Positions 1-5,477 of a stretch of 5,998 nucleotides of DNA are shown here, one piece after another; position 1 is the stretch's first letter; every line of letters begins with the position of its first letter. The stretch is from positions 1 through 5,998 of the forward strand of contig DKGH01000048.1 of the NCBI GenBank assembly GCA_002453165.1, written 5' to 3'. This stretch comes from Verrucomicrobia bacterium UBA6775. GTDB lineage: Bacteria > Verrucomicrobiota > Verrucomicrobiia > Limisphaerales > UBA1096. Below the pieces are notes generated by a model. It did no database searches, had not been told where the DNA came from, and saw nothing but the letters and a program-made list of their open reading frames with translations. Made by a program: the position numbers and the translations under genes.

Positions 1-186
1 ACGAGATCGGTGTTGGAACTCCCGACCACCACCACGGTGGAGAATTGTGTTTGCCGCTTGGCCATCGGGAGGTTGCGAACCGATTACGAGGTTTTCATGA
101 CTGAAAACTTTAGCCGCGGGCTAGAACCTAGAATCTACAGCTTAGAAGGCTGTTGACTTATCCTTTCGGCCATCGGGGCAAAGCAA
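1..186. other. Left edge, no identifiable gene; possible C-terminal fragment on + strand
   Basis: No gene can be named here. One + strand frame is open from base 1 to a TGA at 154-156 (51 codons). It could be the tail of a gene converging on the transporter that ends at 187. I recognise no motif in its translation, and a second + frame is open to about 111, so the reading is not unique. A perfect 7-bp inverted repeat, GTTTTCA (91-97) and TGAAAAC (102-108), has a TGAC loop. A 5-bp stem, TAGCC/GGCTA, lies at 111-123. Either could sit at a transcript end, but neither is followed by a convincing T-tract. A half-copy of the window's recurring palindrome (CTTGGCCA) lies at 57-64. Confidence 0.25.
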
Positions 187-1860
187 TTACATTCCTGTAA
201 AGCTTGATATGGTGCTTAAGATAATAAGTATTGTCCAAGCAACCATTATTTTGAAGTTAACGTTGTTGCTCATCCATCCCCAAATGAAGGTGATAAGCCC
301 TCCAATCCCGCATAGGAAAGTGAGGAGGATGCATGAAACTCCAAGTCCTGTTTTACCTTGCTTGAACATTTGAATCCAAGCGATGATGAGAAAAACCAGC
401 GAAGGAATCGCTAGCACCAATTGTAAAGGGGTTATTTCTGTTTCCATATTACTTATCTCGTATTTCTTATTAGGGTTTTGGGCTGTATCACCAAATAGAT
501 CCACCCCGAGGGTGTTCAGCAACACAAGCGTAATAACGATGGGGCAGATGAACTGGATGAACACCGTCCAAACTGAAGCCAAGGAAACCGGCCCGACAAA
601 CGGCTTGGTAAACCACGGGCAGCCTTCCTCGATTTCCTTGATGGCGTTTTTCGGTTTCCAGACCCAGCCGACATACAGGCTCAACAGCAGGGAGATTAAG
701 ATCAGGCATAACGTGCCGAACACTTGGTCCAAAATATCCATGAATCCAGTTTTCCCGAATAACTCCAAATTAGTCAGGTAATCACTCGCACCTGCCGACA
801 GTGCAGATGGAATGCCAATGACAAAAGCAAACACACCCACAATGATCGCTGATACCTTGCGAGAACCCTTGTCTTTATCGACAAAATAAGACACCGGAAC
901 CTCCAGCATCGAAATAGACGAGGTGAGGGCCGCAACTGACAACAACAGGAAGAATAATGCACCGATAACCCAGCCGGCTGGCATTTGGGCAAAAACTTCC
1001 GGCAGGGTTACGAAGGTCAGACCTGGGCCAGAACTCGGATCCATTCCAAAAGCGAACACGGCAGGGAACACCATTAATCCACCCAAAATTGCAACTCCGG
1101 TGTCGGCAATTGCCACCCAGAAGCCGGAGGTAACGATATTTTGCGACCTCGGAATATAGGAGCCGTAGGTAATCATCAGCCCCCAGCCGACACTCAACGA
1201 GAAGAACGCCTGGCCCAGCGCCATCAGCACCACCTTTCCGTCAATCTTCGAGAAATCGGGGTTAAGGTAATAACTCAAACCCTTTGATGCACCCTCCAGT
1301 GTAAGGCTGCGGAGAATGATTGCGAATATCAGGAAAAACAGCAGCGGCATGAGCATCTTGGACCACTTCTCGATGCCCTTCTCAACTCCGGCCGAGACGA
1401 TGTAAATTGTTGCAGCAATAAAGATGGCAAATACCGGCAAAACTGAAAATGGCTTTGCCGTATATTCAGCAAACTCGAGTTTACTCTGTGTGATCTGAGC
1501 AACAAAGTAGCTAACTGTCCACCCAGCAATTACCCCGTAATAAGTCAGCACAACAAAACAGGCTGCCAAACAGAGGAAGCCAGTTAGAAAAAAGGGGGAT
1601 CCGGGCTTGGTGACCTTGAAGGCATCGACCGGGCTGCGCTTGCTCGCCCGGCCAAGAGACAGCTCGACCAACAACAACGGCAGCCCAATCAGGAACACGC
1701 AAAGCAGATAAACAAACACGAAGGCCGCACCTCCGTTCTCGCCTGTCACATAGGGAAATCGCCATATGTTACCTAAACCGACCGCAGAGCCGGTTGCTGC
1801 GAGAATGAAGCCGAGCTTTGAGCCCCACTGTCCTCGATTACTGTCAGAAGATGTATTCAT
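187..1860 (-). CDS. Sodium-dependent transporter, NSS/SNF family (LeuT fold)
   Basis: This is a 557-residue inner-membrane symporter that by family uses the sodium gradient to import amino acids or related small amines. The N-terminal helix carries the family signature GSAVGLGNIWRFPY (residues 24-37) followed by GENGG. Asn31 and Arg34 fall where LeuT has its sodium-ligand Asn27 and gate Arg30. TYYGVIAGW (106-114) matches the TM3 region with the pocket tyrosine. GQAFFSLSVGWG (216-227) is the unwound TM6 segment, and a later ALTSSISMLE matches the TM8 sodium-site region. About 12 hydrophobic segments are visible, which fits the family, and the length is slightly above LeuT. Trp226 replaces the pocket Phe259 of LeuT, so the substrate cannot be read across. 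The ATG at 1860 puts the signature at the usual distance from the N-terminus, but no clear Shine-Dalgarno precedes it. The gene stands alone, separated from its upstream neighbour by a terminator. The family call is firm and the substrate is unknown. Confidence 0.95.
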   Translation of the reverse strand: MNTSSDSNRGQWGSKLGFILAATGSAVGLGNIWRFPYVTGENGGAAFVFVYLLCVFLIGLPLLLVELSLGRASKRSPVDAFKVTKPGSPFFLTGFLCLAACFVVLTYYGVIAGWTVSYFVAQITQSKLEFAEYTAKPFSVLPVFAIFIAATIYIVSAGVEKGIEKWSKMLMPLLFFLIFAIILRSLTLEGASKGLSYYLNPDFSKIDGKVVLMALGQAFFSLSVGWGLMITYGSYIPRSQNIVTSGFWVAIADTGVAILGGLMVFPAVFAFGMDPSSGPGLTFVTLPEVFAQMPAGWVIGALFFLLLSVAALTSSISMLEVPVSYFVDKDKGSRKVSAIIVGVFAFVIGIPSALSAGASDYLTNLELFGKTGFMDILDQVFGTLCLILISLLLSLYVGWVWKPKNAIKEIEEGCPWFTKPFVGPVSLASVWTVFIQFICPIVITLVLLNTLGVDLFGDTAQNPNKKYEISNMETEITPLQLVLAIPSLVFLIIAWIQMFKQGKTGLGVSCILLTFLCGIGGLITFIWGWMSNNVNFKIMVAWTILIILSTISSFTGM

Positions 1861-1889
1861 CGTTGGATTGTTATTCGGGTTTGGAAGCT

Positions 1890-1922
1890 AAGAAAAAGAG
1901 CCGGGGATCCGGCCCGGCTCTT
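1890..1922 (-). terminator. Intrinsic terminator after the pseudopilin-like gene
   Basis: A perfect 10-bp inverted repeat pairs AAGAGCCGGG (1896-1905) with CCCGGCTCTT (1913-1922) around a 7-base loop. Read on the minus strand, the GC-rich stem runs straight into TTTTTCTT (complement of 1890-1897). This is a classic rho-independent terminator for the gene that stops at 1949. It has no T-tract on the + strand, so it acts in one direction. It lies only about 30 bases ahead of the transporter start and should separate the two genes transcriptionally. Confidence 0.88.
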
Positions 1923-1948
1923 ATGACAAAAAATCAAATCACGGTGGG

Positions 1949-2752
1949 CTAGTTGTTAAACGGATCGAAGTGTTTTCGAATTAAATGAGGACTTCTTTGA
2001 ATCTTCATTATCATATCATGCTTAATGCTCGCAGCATGACCATCAAAATAAGCCGCATTGATCCCATTCTTATGCATTACATGCAGTTTTTCCCCAACCG
2101 CACTAATGCCCTGACCACCACCAAAGGCAGTTCCACCCGGGTGAAAACTGGCGTTACGCATGGAATAGGGGTCTTCATTGAGCAAAAGAAATTTGTCCAC
2201 CGGGTTTTTAACCGCTGAAAAATTTATTCCCGGATTTACTCCTCCTGTCTGGCCGTTCAGAAAACTCGTCATGCTAAAATTCACTCTGAGAGCCATACCA
2301 ATTTCACCTGTGCTCGGGCACCGGTAAACGCCGTAAATAGTCTTATTTCGTGTATCTGGGTTACGCCCCCTGCGAAGTATGGGCTGACCTGTAACATAAG
2401 GAAAAACAGAACCCGCCTCAGCATGAAATGCTACATTTCGGTCATACTTTGCCCAGTTTTTTCGCCTATCCCTTACAGCATCACCTGGCCCACCCCAAAC
2501 CCAGTCCTCATGCCAATTGCGGTCCGTGGTACCGGCAAACGGCAGGTGGTCATCATTCTCGTCCTTGTAATTGTAGATGCCCAGGGCCACCTGACGCATA
2601 TTGCTCAGGCATTTGATTGAGCGGCCACTCTCCTTCGCGCTGGCCAGTGCCGGCAAAAGCAACGATGCCAGAATGGCGATGATGGCAATCACCACCAACA
2701 GCTCAATCAGTGTAAATCCGGATGTCCTTAATTTTGTAAAACTCAGTTTCAT
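1949..2752 (-). CDS. Pseudopilin-like protein (prepilin N-terminal methylation motif, H-x9-DG C-terminus)
   Basis: This is a 267-residue protein with a type IV prepilin/type II secretion pseudopilin N-terminus. A short basic leader (residues 1-12) ends in Gly12 and is followed by FTLIE, with Glu17 at position +5 of the mature protein. A hydrophobic helix runs to about residue 36. A prepilin peptidase would be expected to cut after Gly12 and methylate Phe13. The next segment, CLSNMRQVALGIYNYKDEN, and the C-terminal H-x9-DG motif (His227, Asp237-Gly238) are typical of the large SBP/DUF1559-like pseudopilin groups of Verrucomicrobiota, Lentisphaerae and Planctomycetes. Their function is mostly unknown, and surface or periplasmic display is inferred. 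The ATG at 2752 gives a normal leader length, but only a weak purine stretch (AATAAAG) precedes it. The gene appears to be a single transcription unit, with a terminator-like structure upstream and a strong terminator downstream. No secretion-system genes lie beside it. Confidence 0.9.
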   Translation of the reverse strand: MKLSFTKLRTSGFTLIELLVVIAIIAILASLLLPALASAKESGRSIKCLSNMRQVALGIYNYKDENDDHLPFAGTTDRNWHEDWVWGGPGDAVRDRRKNWAKYDRNVAFHAEAGSVFPYVTGQPILRRGRNPDTRNKTIYGVYRCPSTGEIGMALRVNFSMTSFLNGQTGGVNPGINFSAVKNPVDKFLLLNEDPYSMRNASFHPGGTAFGGGQGISAVGEKLHVMHKNGINAAYFDGHAASIKHDMIMKIQRSPHLIRKHFDPFNN

Positions 2753-2764
2753 CTTTATTAGCCA

Positions 2765-2836
2765 AAGAAAAAACTAGCCCGGTTTTTCACAAATGACCAC
2801 GCTTTTCTTATCTGAAAACACGCGAGAAAACACCGG
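2765..2836 (-). terminator. Possible terminator: nested inverted repeats after the transporter operon
   Basis: The gap between the operon's last stop (2838) and the pseudopilin start holds two nested inverted repeats. The outer arms are CCGGTTTTTC (2779-2788) and GAAAACACCGG (2826-2836), pairing over 10 bp with one bulged base. The inner arms are CGCTTTTC (2800-2807) and GAAAACACGCG (2814-2824), pairing over 8 bp with a 3-base bulge and a 6-base loop. On the minus strand the outer stem is followed within about 6 bases by TTTTTT (2768-2773). This fits an AT-rich terminator for the operon, but the stems are imperfect and part of the structure could instead belong to the pseudopilin leader. I see no convincing promoter here. 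Confidence 0.45.
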
Positions 2837-2837
2837 A

Positions 2838-3584
2838 TCAGCCGCAAATTAAACACTCTTTTCTAGGCTTCAGGGTTACAGTGTGAAAGGCCATCGACCG
2901 CAGATCGCAATGGAGTAACCGACCAAACAACGGTCGTCCCAACCCTGTCACAATCTTGATCACCTCCATCGCGCCGATGCATCCGGCCGCCCCGGAGACG
3001 GCACCGATCACCGGAAAACGCCTTGTCCAGTCATCTGGTTTTTCCGGGTAAAGACACCGCAGGCAGCCAGTTTCGCCCGGCGCGAAACTGGTGATGTGCG
3101 CCTCCGTCTCGAACATCGCGCACTCGACCATCGGCTTGGCCAAGCGCATGCAGGCGGCATTCATCGCGTAGCGCTCCTCAAATAATGGTGCGCAATCCAC
3201 GACAACATCCGACTGAGCCACCAACTCGTCGGCGTTGGCCTCGCTGACATTCTCCGGCACGGCCACGATCTCCAGTCGCGGGTTCAGCGCCTTGAGCGTT
3301 TCCACCGCCGTGCCGATGCGCGCTTGGCCAAGCGCGTCGTGTCGCATGAGCAACTGACGGTTCAGGTCACTTGGCTTCAGGTTGCCACCATGCGCCAGCA
3401 CCAACCGCCCCACCCCGGCCGCAGCCAATTCATACGCCACGAGGCCGCCCAATCCTCCCACGCGGCTGATCATCACCGTCGCGCCCTTGAGCCGACGTTG
3501 GCCCTCCTCCCCAAAACCAGTCACCGTGGTCTGCCACGAGTAAACCTCACGCTCAAATTCAGTCAGTTCCGGCAAGTCACTCAT
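2838..3584 (-). CDS. ThiF/MoeB/HesA-fold (E1-like) protein with an altered nucleotide site
   Basis: Proteins of this fold adenylate the C-terminus of a ubiquitin-like sulfur carrier (MoaD, ThiS) in molybdopterin or thiamine synthesis. The 248 residues cover the whole domain: GFGEEGQRRL (23-32), a Rossmann glycine stretch VGGLGG (42-47), DLNRQ (73-77), LNP (100-102), a C-terminal helix SGAAGCIGAMEVIK, and the zinc-type pairs Cys174/Cys177 and Cys244/Cys247. Against E. coli MoeB as I remember it, the ATP-site residues are mostly replaced: Arg14 by Trp17, Gly38 by Arg41, Asp62 by His65, Lys86 by Arg89, Asp130 by Pro133. Arg76 of the NRQ motif is kept. Catalysis is therefore doubtful. I chose the ATG at 3584, not the one 60 bases upstream. 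It is preceded by GGAAGGA, begins the conserved region, and overlaps the ATPase stop by only 8 bases (ATGAGTGA). As last gene of an oxyanion importer operon, a role linked to molybdenum or tungsten cofactor is plausible but inferred. Calling it moeB would overstate the evidence. Confidence 0.85.
   Translation of the reverse strand: MSDLPELTEFEREVYSWQTTVTGFGEEGQRRLKGATVMISRVGGLGGLVAYELAAAGVGRLVLAHGGNLKPSDLNRQLLMRHDALGQARIGTAVETLKALNPRLEIVAVPENVSEANADELVAQSDVVVDCAPLFEERYAMNAACMRLAKPMVECAMFETEAHITSFAPGETGCLRCLYPEKPDDWTRRFPVIGAVSGAAGCIGAMEVIKIVTGLGRPLFGRLLHCDLRSMAFHTVTLKPRKECLICG
3134..3145. repeat. Iterated palindrome copy, 12 bp
   Basis: GCTTGGCCAAGC is a perfect palindrome inside the ThiF-like gene, where it encodes Leu-Ala-Lys (within RLAKP). 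It shares the CTTGGCCAAG core with the copies at 3319, 5555 and 5861. Confidence 0.7.
3319..3336. repeat. Iterated palindrome copy, 18 bp (longest)
   Basis: CGCGCTTGGCCAAGCGCG is a perfect 18-bp palindrome, also inside the ThiF-like gene. Here it is read in a different frame, as Leu-Gly-Gln-Ala-Arg. It covers the position where MoeB has its catalytic-site lysine (Arg89 here). Confidence 0.75.
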
Positions 3585-4218
3585 CGCTCTCGATCCTTCC
3601 GTTGGCCAGGCGATAATGGCAGCCGGCCAGACGCTTGGCCTCACTGGGGCTGTGTGTGATGTGCAGCACCGTCACGCCGGTCTCGCTGTGAATGCGCTCG
3701 AGCAGTTGACACATTTCGTCATGCAATTCCTCGTCGAGCGCACTGAGCGGTTCGTCAAGGCAAAGCACCGAGGGCCGATGCGCCAGTGCCCGGCCAAGCG
3801 CAACCCGTTGCGCCTCGCCCCCACTGAGCTTGTCCGGCAACCGATCAAGCAACGCACCCAGGCCAAGCAACTCCGCCAACTCTTCCACGCGCGCGGCGAT
3901 CTCCGACTGGCCAAGCGAACGCAGCACAAGCGCGAAGGCCAGTTGCTCGCGAACCGGTTGGGTCGGAAATAGCGCCCGATCTTGAGGCACGTATCCGACG
4001 CCCCGCTCGGCCGGCGGCAGCGCCGTCACGTCACGATCACCAAGAATGATACGGCCAGCCGCAACAGTCCGCAGGCCACAGACGGCCTCGAGCAGCGTGG
4101 TCTTGCCACAGCCGCTGCGCCCCATCAGCACGCCGTACTCTCCCGCCGCCAGTTCAAGCTGGATGTCGCGCAGCTCAAAGTCGCCCTGTCGTAGCATGAT
4201 GTTTTCCAACCGTATCAT
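3577..4218 (-). CDS. ABC transporter ATP-binding protein, molybdate/tungstate/sulfate importer type
   Basis: This 213-residue cytoplasmic ATPase powers the importer encoded with it. All nucleotide-binding domain motifs are present: Walker A GRSGCGKT (33-40), Q-loop Gln79 in YVPQD, signature LSGGE (131-135), Walker B VLCLDE (151-156), D-loop SALD (159-162) and switch His189 in HITHS. PQDRALFP after the Q-loop is usual for the ModC/CysA/PotA group. The protein ends soon after the ATPase core, so it lacks the C-terminal Mop/TOBE regulatory domain found in full-length ModC proteins of about 350 residues. The start overlaps the permease stop as ATGA (4215-4218), with only a weak ribosome site upstream, which points to translational coupling. 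The 3' end overlaps the ThiF-like gene by 8 bases. The ATPase call is certain. The oxyanion assignment rests mainly on the neighbouring permease and binding protein. Confidence 0.95.
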   Translation of the reverse strand: MIRLENIMLRQGDFELRDIQLELAAGEYGVLMGRSGCGKTTLLEAVCGLRTVAAGRIILGDRDVTALPPAERGVGYVPQDRALFPTQPVREQLAFALVLRSLGQSEIAARVEELAELLGLGALLDRLPDKLSGGEAQRVALGRALAHRPSVLCLDEPLSALDEELHDEMCQLLERIHSETGVTVLHITHSPSEAKRLAGCHYRLANGRIESDE

Positions 4219-5477
4219 GCGAAAATTCGTTTCATGCCCAGCGTCCGCGCCACGATGAAGACCACCGCAGCCGCGGCGATCATGATCAGCGAGACCGCCA
4301 GCATCCCCTCCGTCCGGCCGGCCTGTAGCTCGAGAAAGGCGCTGGTCGGGAGCACTTCGGTTTTTTGGCGGGTCGCCCCGGCGAACACGAGGATCGGCCC
4401 GAACTCACCCAGCGCCCGCGCCCATGCAAGCGTCCCTGCCGCGAGCAATCCGCCCTTGGCCTGCGGCATGATGACCCGCCAGAACGCCTGCCGCCGGTTG
4501 CAGCCCAGCGTCAGCGCCACCTGCTCGAATCGCTGCGGAATTTGGTCGAACGTCACGCGCATCGTCCGCACCGCGAACGCGCACGCAACCATGAACTGCG
4601 CCAGCACCACCGCCGGCCATTTGTACACCACGAAATCGCTGAGCCACTCCGGCATGTAGCGAAACAGGATCAACAGGCTCAACCCTACAACCAGCGGCGG
4701 CAGCACGATCGGAATGTCGAGCAGCGTGTCAATCACCGCCTTGCCGCGAAACTGGAACCGACTCATCACGTAGCCAATTGGCACCGCAACCCAGAGTGAA
4801 AACAACGTCGTGAGGGTACAGCTGATCAGGCTCAGCTTGATGGAAAAACGGATGTCCCGACTCCGCAGCGCCTGCACCAGCGGGTTGGGTTTCGAGAGGC
4901 CAAGCGACACGGCCTGTGCCCCGTCGGAATCGAGTGCAAACGATATTTGATGCAAAGTGGTGTCGGCGATCTCGCGGACGCCATCCCAACCGGCTGCGTC
5001 GGCATCGCTCACCCGGATGAACTCGCCCCAGAGCAAACCATGCGGCTCGTCGGTCGTCAGGGTCGCCACGTTGTTGGTGACGGCGATGCCGGAGAGTCGA
5101 ACCTCCGGGCGCAGGGACGCCGTGACAGGCCGGCCGGACTCCACCGCAAGCAGCGTCACCTCATCATCGGTGGCAGTGAACAACCCCGTACCAAACATCG
5201 CCCCCCCGGATGAACGCAGGCCGGTTTCATTTTTGCCGGCCCGAAAAAAATAGCGGCGCCCCTTCTCGGTGGCCACCGTCACGCCTGAGTCGACGTGTCT
5301 GCCCTGTTTCACCATCTCGTTCCCGAGCAACGGCTGATCGGCGTAGTTCAGGAACACCAGGTCCGCCAAGACCATCGCGACGATGATCAACAGGTAACTG
5401 CCTCCGAGGACTCCCAGACCAATCAGGAACGGCTTGTCCGAGGCGACCCGGAAACCGACTGGGCCGCTGTCGCTCAT
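4215..5477 (-). CDS. ModB-type ABC permease with a large N-terminal extracytoplasmic insertion
   Basis: This 420-residue membrane subunit is made of two parts. Residues from about 211 to 420 are a complete ModB-like core: FSIKLSL, then IPIVLPPLVVGLSLL (255-269), the ATPase-docking loop (Glu318, Gly325, Pro338; LGCNRRQAFWRVIMP) and ARALGEFGP (353-361), a hallmark of molybdate/tungstate/sulfate permeases. E. coli ModB has only about 230 residues. The extra N-terminus has a membrane helix (about 17-43) and about 160 hydrophilic residues (44-205), including a stretch (about 128-182) with a PHGLLWGEFIRVSD turn, predicted outside the membrane. The whole reading frame is open, with no sign of frameshift. 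I chose the ATG at 5477. It overlaps the binding-protein stop as ATGA (5474-5477) and has GGGAGG 10 bases upstream, whereas the ATG at 5495 has no ribosome site. Transport of molybdate or tungstate is the best guess, and sulfate remains possible. Confidence 0.92.
   Translation of the reverse strand: MSDSGPVGFRVASDKPFLIGLGVLGGSYLLIIVAMVLADLVFLNYADQPLLGNEMVKQGRHVDSGVTVATEKGRRYFFRAGKNETGLRSSGGAMFGTGLFTATDDEVTLLAVESGRPVTASLRPEVRLSGIAVTNNVATLTTDEPHGLLWGEFIRVSDADAAGWDGVREIADTTLHQISFALDSDGAQAVSLGLSKPNPLVQALRSRDIRFSIKLSLISCTLTTLFSLWVAVPIGYVMSRFQFRGKAVIDTLLDIPIVLPPLVVGLSLLILFRYMPEWLSDFVVYKWPAVVLAQFMVACAFAVRTMRVTFDQIPQRFEQVALTLGCNRRQAFWRVIMPQAKGGLLAAGTLAWARALGEFGPILVFAGATRQKTEVLPTSAFLELQAGRTEGMLAVSLIMIAAAAVVFIVARTLGMKRIFA

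Noticed and set aside
91..123. Small hairpins near the left edge as a terminator for the transporter
   Set aside because: The 7-bp stem is AT-rich and the 5-bp stem is short. No proper T-tract follows either on the minus strand, so they are noted only in the edge entry.
383..781. 132-codon open frame on the + strand
   Set aside because: It lies fully antisense to the NSS transporter, whose family motifs are unmistakable. The translation shows no domain and there is no ribosome site.
3585..3644. Upstream start for the ThiF-like protein at 3644
   Set aside because: It would overlap the ATPase gene by 68 bases and add 20 residues with no similarity to the family. The ATG at 3584 has a good ribosome site.
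4234..4799. Two overlapping + strand open frames of over 140 codons
   Set aside because: Both are antisense to the permease core in GC-rich DNA. Their translations are rich in Arg, Ala and His, with no recognisable motif.
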